From: Silurus meridionalis
Taxonomy: Eukaryota > Chordata > Actinopteri > Siluriformes > Siluridae
DNA: 64,000 nt
Reading direction: 5' to 3'
Assembly: GCF_014805685.1 (NCBI RefSeq)
Contig: NC_060893.1
Span: 13,669,773-13,733,772, forward strand
Shown: positions 1-21,600 of the stretch, piece after piece
Numbering within the stretch: position 1 is the stretch's first letter
How the letters are laid out: every line of letters begins with the position of its first letter
Translations under genes and position numbers: made by a program
The notes under the pieces: model-generated
Databases searched by the model: none
What the model saw: the letters and a program-made list of their open reading frames with translations, nothing else
What the model was told of the DNA's origin: nothing

Positions 1-8472
<8,472 letters not shown>

Positions 8473-9495
8473 TTGGTCTATCCATACACAGGAATCTCAC
8501 CACAAGTCTTAATTCTAAATTTGCATATCTTCTTTTCAAATGTAATTTCAGTAAACATTTATTTCTTTAGAACTCTGCTAGTGGATGCACCCACAACCAG
8601 AGCACTATTTTTTGACAGATCTCAAGACTGAAATTAGAATAGGCTGCAGGGATGAGAAGCTGTATACCAGATCTACTTCATTAATATCACATTTTAAACC
8701 GTGATTTACGCTGAGGTAAAAGCAGAATTCCAACCGCTTCTTTCTAAGTGGTGTATTTATCCCCTGCTGAAAAATTCATCTTATTCTAATACAGGCTGAG
8801 CTGGCAGACTTTCTTTTCCAGCTGGTACCTGCTGGTGACGGTTTCTGAATTACTGCTAATGTAGTTATTTTAAAGAAAATACTGTGGGTACCAGAACCCG
8901 CGGCTAATTCAGCGGGAGTTTCACATGCTCCTTCTGTCGCTACCCGGGTTTGTTAAATGCGTTGGTGACTTTAAAGTGGCCCTAGTTGTGAATCTGAGTA
9001 TCATGTTGCTGTGTAATTGATTGGTGTATTCCTGTGCCTCACCAAGTGTTTGCAGTACAAGTTCTGAATTCATTACTAGACTGACTAGGATAAAGAGGAT
9101 GATAAATGACTTAAGTTCAAACCAGCTTGACAAGCTCAGCCTGTTGATTTCACCTTAAGAAGTTGGTCATACCAAGCTGGATCTCTCAGCTGGTTCTTCA
9201 CAATACAAATGTAGAGACCAAATATGTATTTTACTACCACTTATATGCACAGATTTTTTTTTGTTTGTTTGTTTGTTTTGTTTTCCTTCTTAGTTGTACT
9301 GTCCTGCATTCCAATTAAATTCTCCATCACTGTGTCATGTGGTGCTTCTGTATAATACAGAAAGTGTTTGTGATCACGCTGTATTTTCACCGAGGCTACA
9401 TCACGTTCACTGCGACTGAAGAGGTTTTTATATGTTTAAGCTTTTATAGAAATATCGATGGACCACAGTAAAATAAACTCATAAACAAACACAAT
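8473..9495 (+). other. Probable unc45a 3' UTR
   Basis: The sequence after the unc45a stop holds no gene. An AATAAA hexamer at 9472-9477 is a plausible poly(A) signal. A short (TTTG)n run lies at about 9260-9285. Confidence 0.45.
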
Positions 9496-9656
9496 CTATG
9501 CTTTGAGTAGATGCTGTTCACCTTGTCACATACTCCAGGTGTCATAGTGGTTCAGGAAAAACACGTGGCAAACCACAAACACCGGACCAATAGAAGCGGT
9601 GGTAAGAATGACGTAAGGACGGAACTGAAACCTCTGTGTTGCCAGGTCTCCGAAAT

Positions 9657-9716
9657 ATAGTTTCTTCTTCTGCTTTCGGCTGCTGTCACTAGGGGTCGCC
9701 ACAGCGGATCATCCGT
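9657..9716 (-). mobile_element. SINE 3'-tail fragment (reverse orientation)
   Basis: The sequence contains GGGGTCGCCACAGCGGATCATCCG-type motif text preceded by a CTTCTTCTGCTTTCGGCTG tract. This is the reverse complement of the tail of the SINE at 11940-12187. Only the tail is present. Confidence 0.75.
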
Positions 9717-9949
9717 CTCCATTCTCTCTTTCTCTCTTAATATATATTAGATTGTAAGAGACAAAACGTATTGATAATTTATTTATATGTATGTATCACT
9801 TCGTGCAGATTTGGCAACTAAGAAGGCTTTCCGGATTAAATCATTAAACCAAATCATGAGGATGTGTTCAGATATGATTCTGCAGTGAACCCTCCCAGAA
9901 TTGGGCTCTGGTTGACTCAGGATGAATTAGAAGTGTAATCTCTTTCTCC

Positions 9950-10005
9950 TTCTCCTCCTTCTTCTTCCGGCTTCTCCCATTAGGGGTCGCCACAGCGGAC
10001 CATCA
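9950..10005 (-). mobile_element. Second SINE 3'-tail fragment (reverse orientation)
   Basis: It has the same tail as the fragment at 9657: a CTTCTTCCGGCTTCTCCCAT tract followed by the GGGGTCGCCACAGCGGA motif. It lies about 140 bases before the gdpgp1 start codon, so it may contribute to that gene's 5' UTR or promoter. Confidence 0.72.
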
Positions 10006-10146
10006 TGAATTAGACGTGTAATACACGTGGTAAACCCGGAACCGGTTTTACGACAGATGTTTCCCCGATGTCTCACAAGTGTTCATTTTTATTCCACCCA
10101 CAGTGACATTTAAAGCCTGAAAGAGCTTCCGTTTGCGTGTACAGCC

Positions 10147-11238
10147 ATGGAGGGTCAGCAGCACATTTTCACTTACACCGACAAGGACTTCGTGTACGAC
10201 GTGAGCCGGCTCGATGGAGAGACTCCTGCTGCTTCCAGGTTTGATGTCGCCCTGAAAAGCGGCTGGGAGGAGAAGATGAGCTGCGGGCTTTTTAGATATA
10301 ATTTGGGCGATTTGGAGACTCGCGTGTTAGCCGGTAAGTGTGGATATGTCGCTCAGCTGAACATCCAGAGAGGCATCGAAAGGAGGAAACCTCAGGACAT
10401 CACGAGCATCAGACAACAGTTCGACCCGAAACAGTTCCACTTTAATCAAATCAATTCGGCAGAAATCTTGTTTGGGATGCACAAAGCGGGAGTGACGTCA
10501 TCACCGAGAACCTCCGCGCAAAACGGAACATGCGCGACGTGTGTTGTGATCATTAACGTGAGTCCGTTAGAGTTTGGTCACTGTCTGCTTCTCCCCGAAC
10601 CTTCCCGGTGCCATCCTCAGATCTTAACCCCTTTAGCGCTCCAAATCGGGATCGACTCCATGTTTCTTAGCGCCGATCTCGGATACAGAGTCGGATTTAA
10701 CAGTCTCGGGGCGTTTGCTTCCGTTAATCACCTGCACCTTCACGGATATTACTTAAATCACTCATTACGGGTCGAGCGAGCCCGAACAGAACCGATCCTT
10801 CCCACCAAGAGCTTTTACCGGCTTATAGACTTCCCCAAAGCCTTCATGTTTTACACGGACGGCCAGGAGGACACGTGCGCCCTCGCCGCCACAATCTGCA
10901 AACTCACCGACCATCTCGTAGAGAGAAATATCGCCCACAATGTTTACATGACCCGAGGCTCCCACCCGGACTACAAACACACATCCGAGCCGTCAGTGCG
11001 CTTCGGTTTGCGTGTCTACATCTGGCCACGAGTGTCGTGTTTCGGAGCGAAAGAGGAATCAGCCTTTAACGTGGCCCTGTGTGAACTGGCCGGACATCTT
11101 CCTTTCAAAAACAGTCAGGACTATGAGAGCTTGGACGAGGATGAAGTCAAAGCTATAGTTCAGAGACACCTCCTTAGTGATGAAGAGTTTTCTGACTTAG
11201 AAAAACAAATTGTTATAACCTTCATAAACAGCAGTTGA
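10147..11238 (+). CDS. gdpgp1: GDP-D-glucose phosphorylase 1, complete single coding exon
   Basis: GDPGP1 splits GDP-D-glucose with phosphate into GDP and glucose-1-phosphate, a cytosolic clean-up reaction of HIT-superfamily GalT-like enzymes. The 363-residue frame has the family's histidine-triad core NHLHLHGYY, with His195, His197 and His199. Nearby are a conserved GHCLLLPEP block (about residues 142-150) and the LADLGYRVGFNSLGAFAS-like stretch before the triad. The human protein is 385 residues, so the length fits. The ATG has a good context (AGCCATGG). An AATAAA at 11339-11344 follows the stop by 100 bases. The coding part is uninterrupted, as in other vertebrates; a non-coding first exon may lie upstream. 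Codon usage is GC-richer than the surroundings. Confidence 0.95.
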   Translation: MEGQQHIFTYTDKDFVYDVSRLDGETPAASRFDVALKSGWEEKMSCGLFRYNLGDLETRVLAGKCGYVAQLNIQRGIERRKPQDITSIRQQFDPKQFHFNQINSAEILFGMHKAGVTSSPRTSAQNGTCATCVVIINVSPLEFGHCLLLPEPSRCHPQILTPLALQIGIDSMFLSADLGYRVGFNSLGAFASVNHLHLHGYYLNHSLRVERARTEPILPTKSFYRLIDFPKAFMFYTDGQEDTCALAATICKLTDHLVERNIAHNVYMTRGSHPDYKHTSEPSVRFGLRVYIWPRVSCFGAKEESAFNVALCELAGHLPFKNSQDYESLDEDEVKAIVQRHLLSDEEFSDLEKQIVITFINSS

Positions 11239-11338
11239 CCAGAGCAGAGTGCTGAATGTGGTTTAAAGCTCTAATGTGTAGTTGTGTTTCAATATGTTGT
11301 CTATAATAACAAGTGTTTCCTTAAAGGCAGCATAGGAC

Positions 11339-11344
11339 AATAAA
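11339..11344 (+). terminator. gdpgp1 poly(A) signal
   Basis: AATAAA lies 101 bases after the gdpgp1 stop codon, just before a short TA run. Confidence 0.6.
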
Positions 11345-11939
11345 ATATATATATATATATACCTGAATTATTTGGTTTATTTTATTGACTCTATTACATG
11401 CCAAAACTTATTTTCTTTATAGTTTGGTCATTTTGCCATATTGGTCAACTTGCTACACAAACCGCCTTTTTATACTTTCTCAGGAATATACACTGCTCGT
11501 GTTTTACCATTGGGGGAAAAGAAAACAAAATAAAGTGCCACGTAAGATTACACACGTGACCTTAACCCCATTGAGAATCTTTGGGATGTGCTGGAGAAGA
11601 CTTTGCCTGACTCTCTCAATATCAATACAAGATCTTGGAGAAAAATATAATTGCAACTCTGGACGGGAATATATTAGAGTTTTTAAACGGGCAGTTTATT
11701 TGACACATTGTAGATGGAAAGAAAGCAAAAGTAATGAGAATATTTGATGAGTTAATCAGAAGGAATGTCTTGTTTAAGTGATTTCTCATTATGATGGGTA
11801 ATACTGAAGTTATGATAAATGACTTTCTATTTTCTCTGTAGGGAATAGACACTAAAATGTTGATTCTAGTTAAAGCATGCAATGCCGCTTTTCATCCACA
11901 ACAAGGCGCTGTTGGCCAGGTTTTTTTTGCCAATCACTA

Positions 11940-12187
11940 TCCTGGTGGTCTAGTGGTTAGAATTCGGCCGCCGCGGCCCGGGTTCGATTCCCGGTCAGGG
12001 AACCGACCCCAGCCATTAGGGTTGCACAAGCCAGTGCACTCTTAGTGCCGGTCCCAAGCTCGGATAAATGAGGAGGGGTGCGTTAGGCAGGGCATCCAGC
12101 GTAAAAACGTGCCAAATCGAACATGCGGATCTTGAATACGGATGATCCGATGTGGCGTCCCCTAATGGGAGAAGCCGAAAGAAAGTT
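11940..12187 (+). mobile_element. tRNA-Glu-derived SINE
   Basis: The head (11940-12001) matches a tRNA-Glu gene: A box TGGTCTAGTGG, B box GGTTCGATTCC at 11981-11991, and a closing CCCGGTCAGGGAA. About nine bases around the anticodon loop are deleted, so it cannot be a working tRNA-Glu. The tRNA-unrelated body runs to a tail with the GATCCGATGTGGCGTCCCC motif and AGCCGAAAGAAAG end, the same tail found as fragments before gdpgp1. Both pol III promoter boxes look intact. Confidence 0.88.
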
Positions 12188-15060
12188 TTACTGCGAGTTA
12201 AGAAAGCAGCACTGAGAAGGCTGCAACCTCAGAAAGCAGAAATCCTGAAGAAACCATTCTTTTAGATCAAATTTAACATTAAACTGTGCTTCTGAAATGG
12301 TTAACATGGCCAGTCTGTCATTACCACACATTATTATGCAACTTTATAATTAGTATCTTATAATTGTTTGGTCACATGCTACTTAACATTAATGCAGTTG
12401 TATTTCAGTATTTCCTTTGCTCTCGTTTGCATTTTAGGAAGTCTACCACCATATAAACTTTGTTCATACTCATTTACTTCCATCTTCACTTTACCCAGAG
12501 CTTATCCTAGAAACAGTGCATATGAGGCAGGAATACACCTTAGAAAGGATGCCGGCCCTCACACACCCTCGTCCACACACTCTATAACTCCTTATTAACA
12601 CTCTGTCAGCATATTTTAGGAAAATCTTTAGACTATCTATAAACTAACTTGGGCACAGGGTGAACATCTTTCGTGTACAAAAAAAAAATTTTGTATCATT
12701 AATTCATTTCTGACACCAGTGTGTAAGCCGTGTGGATGAACACACCTGGGTTCAATTAAAAACTGACTAAATATTGCATGAGGAGCAAGGTATCACAGCA
12801 GTTAGTGGTGTTGCTCACATCTACATGGTCTCTGTTTTGGTTATAGCTCAGGTTACTGTTTGTGTGGGGTGGTAGAGATGAATAAATTAATATAGTACAG
12901 GTAAAAGACCCCTGATAAAATGCCCTGTAGGTGGTATATGGTTCTTTAAACCTGGTACTAGCACAATGACCACTATTATACCATCACTCTTTAGGTGTCA
13001 CACTACTCTTTACACACCTAGTGTCTCCCTGGAGAATCAAAAATGCCCTGCCTCCCAGATCACCTACAGCTCTTTCGGTGTACAAGACTTACACAGACAT
13101 GTGACTGCAAAACAATACACTATCCTTTTCTAGAAGTCCCTTAACTTAACTAAAGAGCTATCATGAAACAGATAGGGGCAAAAGAATTAAGCAGATAACT
13201 AACCCCTACCTATAAAATGTCAAAAAGAAAGCAGTCTGTATTTTACTTCATTTTATTGTCTGAGTATTATGTCATTATTTGCATTAATATTATTAATGCA
13301 TTAAGCCATAGATTAACATTTTAATCTCTTATACTGGCAACCATTGGCATATTTACTGGCATGGAATCATGAGCGTGAACCAGGATTTGTTAGTGCTGGA
13401 CTGTTAATCAAGTCCTTATTGATCAGAACACAGTATTATATACAATTATGCTGTTTTTAATATTTGGTACAAACACTTATATACATTTAAGGATTTTGTC
13501 AAGCGTATTTCATATTTTAAAGTGAAAGTAACAGAATTTATAAATATTGTATAAATTATTACCCAAACAAAGTTAAACTGTTATTTACATAATTGTTGGT
13601 TCACAATTATTATTAAAATAGTAGTACTTTCATTTTGAAATCCTAAATACAGTTGACTAAAACATTAAATCTATTTTAATGTTTATATAAGTGAATAATT
13701 GATTGCAGGCATTTTCATGTTATATTTGTTGATGTTTCATCCTGATGCCAATTAAAAAAGGACCTCCTCGAAATTTCAAGGCTGCATTTCCCTCTGAATT
13801 TCTACTGTTTTGCTTCGGACTTTACAACTTAAATGCTGGAGTCTGTGGCTTTTGAATAACTGTAGCTAAACAGCTACACATACCAAGTGAACATCGGTAC
13901 AGAGCTTTATAAAGGAATCACTGTTGTAATATCTGCATTAGAAGACTGTAGTGGAACAAGTTGATCTGTAAGGGAACAAATACCTGAGAAAATATTTGTC
14001 TTTGTTTCACATTTACATTATTATTTTTTTCTAAGTATCAATGCCTTTTCTCTCTTTTTTAAAAGGCTGATATAATTAATCCCATTGCCACCAATGCATA
14101 TTATTTCCAGGTGATGGTTTTTGTAACTAAGGCAAGCTTAATCAGAAGAGACCTGTGTCATCTGTTCGCAGCATCCTGGTCTATTTCTTGTGCTGTGCAT
14201 CTGATAGCTTGCATCTATCACATTACACTATAATAGAAAAAACTTTTATTTTTTGTTAAAATGGCTGATGGTTGTCTGGCATGTTTACAGTTTCGGTCTT
14301 GTGTATACTGTCTCCTTGAATTGTGATAGTAATGCTACTTACTGGAAAAGGTCATGTAATCATGTAGCATGCCCATGGCTAAACATAGTCATTCATAGAA
14401 TGCGGGTGTGTGTAGTATATGTGGGTTTTATTCTTTAAGACAAGAACCACCTGATATCAGACATTTCATACATTATTAGGAAACTTTTTATCCTGGTGAA
14501 GTCTGTGGTGTATTCATGTCATATCCTGGGAACAATACACTCCACTCCAAGTATTACGTGAAGTGTGTGGAAACCAGAGCTCCTAATGAAAGCGTCACAT
14601 TCACAGTGAGAATGTGTAAAACTTCACACAGACAGTAACCCGAGCTCAAAATGAGATGTTGCCCCCTGAAGCTGTGAGACGATCCTCTTCAGCAGCTATT
14701 ATTTAACGCTATTAAATCATTGTTTGTGTTACCACTATTATTGTTATTATTATTTGTGGGGGTTTTAAGTGCTTGATGATCTTGGTGTTTTTCAAGCTTG
14801 GAGATAAATGTTTTTAGTGACCATTTTACATAAAGTGTTCTTAAGTAAAAAAAATAATAAAAATGGCATGTTTCTGAAAAAACACCTGTGGAGCTCTATG
14901 AAGATTACAATTCGCTATTCAGGTTGTTGAACCAATTAATTTAGAAGCCAAAATGTAATTTACACACGAGTAGTAATGCTTAAATAGCATTTATCTTTTA
15001 GAAAAATAACTTAGAAAAAATTGTGAGAATCTTAATGGTACAATTGTGTGTACTGTGTAT
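12188..15060. other. Intergenic stretch without recognisable gene
   Basis: AT-rich sequence between gdpgp1 and rhcg. The segment at about 12785-12885 looks like a worn copy of a common fish interspersed repeat (TAGTGGTGTTGCTCACATC, then TCTGTTTTGG and CAGGTTACTGTTTGTGTGG motifs). I see no coding frame with gene-like composition. Confidence 0.5.
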
Positions 15061-15082
15061 TGTTCATTCAATTTGGAAACAG

Positions 15083-15265
15083 TGTGATACCATGGGGTAC
15101 CATGTACCATGTTGTGAGGGTACCATGCCCAGGAGGGTACAATGCCTGTGAGGGTTCAATGTTCATGAGGGTACCATGTCCGTGAGGTTAACATGCCTAG
15201 GATACCATGACCTTTAAGATACCATGCCATTGAAGGTATTGTGATGATTGTGAGGGTTCCATGCC
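15083..15265. repeat. Degenerate minisatellite, GAGGGTACCATGCC-type unit
   Basis: A unit of about 18-22 bases with the core GAGGGTACCATGCC recurs around eight to ten times with substitutions (GGGTACCATG, GGTACAATG, GGTTCAATG, GATACCATG). It lies about 400 bases upstream of rhcg. Confidence 0.8.
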
Positions 15266-15530
15266 CTTCTGAGAGTGTATAATACTAATATTTGGCACAC
15301 TGTTTGTTTTCCATTGGTGAAAAGTGAAGCAAATAAATCGTTTATCTCAATGAATATGCTGGTAAATAATCTGTTAACGCATCAAATATTGGAATAGTTT
15401 TAAGAACCCAGACTGTAGACCGCAGGCTATCACTTGTATTTCATATGAAACAGACCAAAGCACACATTTCTTACAACTTTCACCCTCCTAATATTCACAT
15501 CTGTGAAAGTACTCATACTTGCGACGTGAT

Positions 15531-15671
15531 TCACGTGCGGGTGGCGGGAAAAGCCGCTGTCTGTGACGCTCTGCGCGCGCGGGACCCACCCCCGCGCTCG
15601 CGCTTTAAAAGGTAGCGGGGCTGCCAGGTGCGCAGGCACGCACACGTCTGTCTCTCCGTGCACGCGCGAGA
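15531..15671 (+). promoter_or_regulatory. rhcg promoter, GC-rich
   Basis: A local CpG-rich block in AT-rich DNA directly before the rhcg ATG. It holds GCGCGCGCGGG, CCACCCCCGCGCTCGCG and a TATA-like TTTAAAAG at about 15604. A start site some 30 bases further on would leave a 5' UTR of roughly 40 bases. Confidence 0.6.
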
Positions 15672-18600
15672 ATGGGCAACTGCATCGTGCCTTACTGCGA
15701 TGGGCCCAAAAACACCAACATCCGATTTACTCTGCCAGCCGTGTGCTTTGTGTGGCAGAGCGCCATGATCATCCTGTTCGGTGTGTTCGTGCGCTATAAT
15801 GAAGAAGCAGACACTCATTGGGTTGAATTTAAAGCTAAACACAATATAACGAGTGACATTGAGAATGACTTCTACTACAGATATCCAAGTAAGTTTTCCA
15901 CTGTTCATCTCACTTATGCAAGTCATTCAATTATACAGCTCTCATTTTTTGTTCTTTTTGTTCTCTCATTTGTGTTCTTGTTCTTTAAAAAAAAAATAAG
16001 ATCAAAAGTTTTGTTTAAATGTCTGCCATGTTTAAAATTAATAAGATGAAGAGTCATGTACATTTTTATATGAATATATATTTATGTATAATAGCTGTAT
16101 TTAATTTCATGATTAAACAAGACTGTTTAATATTTACGTTACTTGTGTTTACATGAATCTGGAAAATGAGGAAGGAAAGAGGGAAAAAAAATCAGCATCA
16201 GAAATAGATTGAAACAAAATTGATTAATCTTCTAGTTAAATATATAAACCACCATAGGACAAGTTAATAACAATACAGAAACGAGTTGATCGACAGTAGC
16301 ACCAGCTCACTATTAATTTAACTTCTAATCAAAAACTGGAGGCTAATGTGTAGAAAGTGTGTATAGAATACTTGTAGAAAGAATGTGAAGAATGTTTATG
16401 TAGTTGCACTGTAAAGTAGAGCTCTACAAAAAAGGCTATTTTAGTAAACTTTAGGTTCCAAGCAGAACAATTTTAAGAAGCCAAGAACCTTAAATCTATC
16501 ACAGGAGCAGGAATGTTTTTTTAATATTGTATTGCATAAATTCAAAGTAAACAATAGTGAAACATTTATGTTATAATTACCTGTACATATCATACAGAAA
16601 ATACACTAGGATGATATGTATGTGTATGTGACAAATAACATTTGATATTGATATAGATTGATAATAATGCATTCTGGAAAAAAATTATCAGACATATCAG
16701 AATATAATAGTTAACTACATGTTGTGTTAATAATGGTTAAATGTGGGGGTAATAACAGCGATATGATTCTTCAGTTTCCTCTTATTGAAAATATAGGCAG
16801 AGATACAACAGGCACTATAATAGGACAAAAGATCTGGCTGTTATTGTTGAGCTGAAATTAAGAAGCTCTGCATGATCATGATCATGTTTTCTATTGCAGA
16901 TTTGAACTGATTTTTAAGCCTCCCAATAACCTTTTTTTTATAATGTAATGAGGTAAAGTGTTCACACATTTTAATTATTTTAAAATGCTTTAACTAATAC
17001 TAATGAGTTTGAGTGGAAGATTTCAGTGTTGTTCAGCTTTCTCAATGAAGCAAGTTTAGTGAGGACAGAATGTAATGATGTAAAGATGGCTAATATTTGG
17101 CTATGATATAATGGCTATGTTTGTAAAATACATCATATTTTATATACTTACTATAAATACTATTTTCAGTATTTTATACTTTTTAATGTTTTATAACATA
17201 GGATTTGTAAAAGTATTGGTGTAATTACCATGAAAAGCACAAGATTTTGCCAGCAAACATGATCAGCTAATTCACTACTAATGTTATCCAAGAGGCTAGA
17301 AATACATTCACTGTGTGATTATTTTAAGGTGAAAAGTGGTACATAAGTACATTCTTATCACCTATTGTATGCTTTGGTGTACAAGCTACATTTCACAGAC
17401 AGAAGACCTTCAGAACATTGTTAACAAGCTGTATCAAACTACCTGGTTCTCTAATAACAGACTCTATAACAGATAAATGTTTGCCTTTGGCATTTTTTTT
17501 ACTTAAAGTGATTTACACATCAGTAAATATTTACAATCATCCCTAAATAGCTGTGAATCTTGACATGACGTCAACCAAAACAAAGTTATAATTTCATACT
17601 TGCGCAAAAAATATTCTCTGATGGCTAACCAGTTATCCAGCTCAAATATCACTCCAATTGTTAAAATGCATTTAGTTGTAACACAACACCAGATATTGTT
17701 ATCCAGAGAAAAAAGGCCTTAAATGCAAGGTCTTGCTCAAAGACTTCAATTTGCTGGATCTGTCGACCTATATCACTCTATAAATCAATAGACTATAGAA
17801 ATCAATAGGCAATAGAAAATAAAACTTTCTGACTTAAATAATTAGTATGCTATTTTGCAGAAAACAGGCTGTTACAAAGAAAGAAAGAAAGGAGCCTTTC
17901 ATTTATCCTGATTCATAAGGAGAATATTTAATTTGTAATTCAGTGTTATTAACAATCTAATTTCTAGCAATCATTTTGACAACAGTCAGAAATAATTTTG
18001 ACTACCTTTTGTTGTACAATTATACACTGCTATATAGGGTTGAACTTTACATTATACATTAAGGTAAATTAAATAACTAATCCATCTTATATAATAAGTA
18101 TCTTGGTCCTATAACCAAGTATAACCAATTATAAAAAACAATCTGCAGTTGTACTTTAAATTTAAGATTATTATAGTTTCTATAGTTTATTATAGCAATT
18201 TAAATGAATAGACATTCAAAATAAATTTTACAGAGAAACAAAACAGGGCTTTGAGATGATGGACATCAAAAGGCTTAGGAGCAATAACACACACAAAAAC
18301 AATGCTTTGTTGTCCAAAAACATACAGAAAAATCATAAGCAACCTGTTAAAAAATGGATCTGTTCACAAAAATGCTAAATCAATACCATGAGACGCTAGT
18401 AAAAATGTGAAGCAGAACCTTTGTATTGTTTAATGTATAACGTAAAAATGTATAACAATTAGGTGGAGTGCCAAAGAAATGCAATCCTTAAGTGTATGGT
18501 GAAAACAGTGAACCCAAAGTTCTGTGTCCATGGTTAGACATTTTTAACGCTGATTTTATTTAGGTTATACATGATTTGTGAAAGGTTTTCCTTAAAGATC

Positions 18601-21600
18601 TTAAAGGTCTGAGCACATTGTCAAATTGTATATTGCATTCTAATGTATGTTTTGCAGTGCGATTATTGTAATCCTAAAAGTAAAAAGCAAAATAGGACCT
18701 GATAAAAGTTTTGTGTGTTTAATGCTGTAGTTACATAATCACAATACTTTTTTTAATTTAAGGATTTTTTTAAGGAAAACAATACTCATTGTCATATTAT
18801 ACATTTGTTAGAAATTCAGGTGCTGTTTTTATAAAGTGAACTTTCACCTGGACCAAATATTATTGTGCATATTCAAATACTTTCTCATAATATTTGGTCC
18901 AGGTGAAAGTTCACTTTATAAATTCAGGTGCTGTTTTTATAAAGTGAACTTTCACCTGGACCAAATATTATGAGAAAGTATTTGAATATGCACAATAATA
19001 GATTCATTCTAATACTAAAAATGTTTTCAGAATATGCAACAAATCTGGAATTAATGAAGTTGTGGGCAGGGCAGTGGAAAGCATTATTGCCTAATTGCTC
19101 CAGGGTTCTATATTTAGTCCTGAGCTTGGGTTAATGTCTGTGCAGAGTTTGGTCATGTTTCATCAGTTAAAACAGGTCTCCTCTGGGGTTTTTCTGTTTC
19201 CCCATTCCAAAGTGTTTCTGATTAGTGATATCTGGTTCATTCTCATTTCAGATCGTTGCTCACATTGACTTTCTCTTCTGAGTGAGAACCGAAGGGCACT
19301 GAGACTGTTTAATAAACATGCCATACTGGTGAAATGTACACTGTAGCCTTTTCCAGAAAGTAGCATTCACAAGCTGACATTTAGTAGCACTTTGGGAGTA
19401 ACACCAATGTTTAGACACATTATTCCTGTTTAAATATCAACAGTTCCATTGGTATTGCTAGACATATGTCTTTGTCTACATATAAATATCCCACATGGCT
19501 GAGCGCTGAGTTCTTAACATAGGACTTGTTGGCATTATTTAAAGGTTATCCAATTATATTTGGTTAAACCTCTAAAACCTGGCTTTTTCTATCACTGGTC
19601 CAATCAGTTTAAGCTTAGCAGAATTTTTTTTGCTGATTATGAATTGTTTCTCTAGCTTATTGTCTGATAAAAACTGAAAAGTCGGATAGTACACACAATT
19701 TATTATTAGGTCGGTGCAGGGTGTGAATGGCAAGAAATCCCAGTAGATATGTAGAAGTTCACAGAACCACAGTTACATACTAGCATTATCAAGAATTTTT
19801 CACAGATAGCATATGCGCTAATGTCATTAGGAACTGGCACACCTTAGGACTAACCAGAAAGGTGTCCACAACACTGGAGGTGAAGCAGCAGTACAAACTC
19901 CAGTATGCCTGCTTGTAATGTAAGCAATGAAAAGGAAATATTACCTAATAAAATGGCATGTCACGGTAGGGGCCGAGCATCGAACCTGCATATAATCCAG
20001 GATGAGGACTGGTGTCCATTTAGAAAAAAAAAAACATTTCACTATGTCAGATAAAAAGGTGATCTGAGGATCGAATTGCTGCCATCGCAAATGGTAATTG
20101 TAGTCAAATTACTTATGAAATAAGATATTATGACCTTGGTTCAAAACTTAATCTCAAGGTCACACTGGACTCATCTGGCAAGCAATGCATGTAATCTAAA
20201 CATGTTGACAGAACAAGCAGTTCTCCCACTCCTTTTTTTTGGAAGTGATTTGGAAGTAGAAAGGGAAACATGACTTTAAGAAAGTGGTATTTATGGTAAA
20301 GCTTAACTGACATGCTGACAACTTGATACACAGATTATCAAATTTTACAAAATTTTCCCAGTCAAATGACTTAAAAACTAGAACTGACAGTGTTGTTTTC
20401 TTTTAAACTATTATAACACAAATTTTATTTTTTTGTTTCGCTCTCTATTTGATTTAATATTGTGCTTTGTTGAAATGTTAATTTTGAGAAAATATATACT
20501 CTTAATGAATTATGCTTTCCCTTTGATTTCTCCCTTAGGTTTCCAGGATGTCCATGTTATGATTTTTGTGGGGTTTGGATTCCTCATGACATTTTTGAAG
20601 CGATATGGGTTCGGTGCTGTTGGTTTCAACTTCCTCATTGCAGCATTTGGGCTTCAGTGGGCACTCTTAATGCAAGGGTGGTTCCACTCTCTGGACCCAG
20701 CTGATGGCCTTATCAAAATAGGAATGGAAAAGTAGGCTTCTATGGCAGTTAAACATTTGGTCATTTAATGATTAAATGTGTCTGTTTCTCTCATGCAGAA
20801 ATTAATTACAATGTTGTTTCTTAATGTTTTTTCAAACTAGACATTTTGAGTATTATTTGCACCATATTAATATTACTACATATTCCACACTAGTGCCATA
20901 ACTACGCCATCATTGCAAACGTTATGAAAATGTAGCTGTCTAAATTGTAACTATGCTTCTTTGATTTCAGCTGAATACAAGGTTAAAATTATTTAGGTTA
21001 AACCGAAGCATTTATCTGAGCATAATATGTACTATCTACTATACATTTAACTTTATAAATATGTTGTGCACATAGAATGATTACAAAATGTAGCTACATA
21101 AATCAGTTTAATTTGCATTTCTAAATTAACATGTTTAAGAATTATATTCCTAAATGCTTATTTTTTGTGCACAGCTTAATCAATGCAGACTTTTGTGTGG
21201 CTGGCTGTTTGATTGCATATGGAGCAGTTCTTGGGAAAGTCAGCCCTGTGCAGCTCATGGTGTTGACCCTGTTTGGAATTACCTTGTTTGCTGTAGAAGA
21301 ATATATAATACTTAACCTTCTTCATGTGAGTCTATGAAATAACCAAATCAAAATACTGTTATACGATACTGTTAGATACAGCAAATCACTGCAGTTGGAT
21401 GTGTCTGTGGTGACTTACAAAATACATTCTATTCAATAGGCCAAAGATGCTGGAGGTTCTATGGTGATCCACACCTTTGGGGCCTATTATGGTCTATCCA
21501 TCTCATGGGTCCTCTACCGGCCAAACTTAAAGGATAGCAATCACCTGAATGGCTCAGTCTACCATTCTGATTTGTTTGCCATGATTGGTAAGTTTTCTTT

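Noticed and set aside
10765..10980. Minus-strand ORF within gdpgp1
   Set aside because: Shadow of the GC-rich coding strand with no independent evidence.
11940..12001. Functional tRNA-Glu gene
   Set aside because: The anticodon arm is deleted and the sequence continues into a SINE body and tail.
15672..15689. N-myristoylation of Rhcg at MGNC
   Set aside because: The Gly2 is present, but residue 6 is Val, not Ser/Thr, so the motif is weak. I keep only the start codon call.
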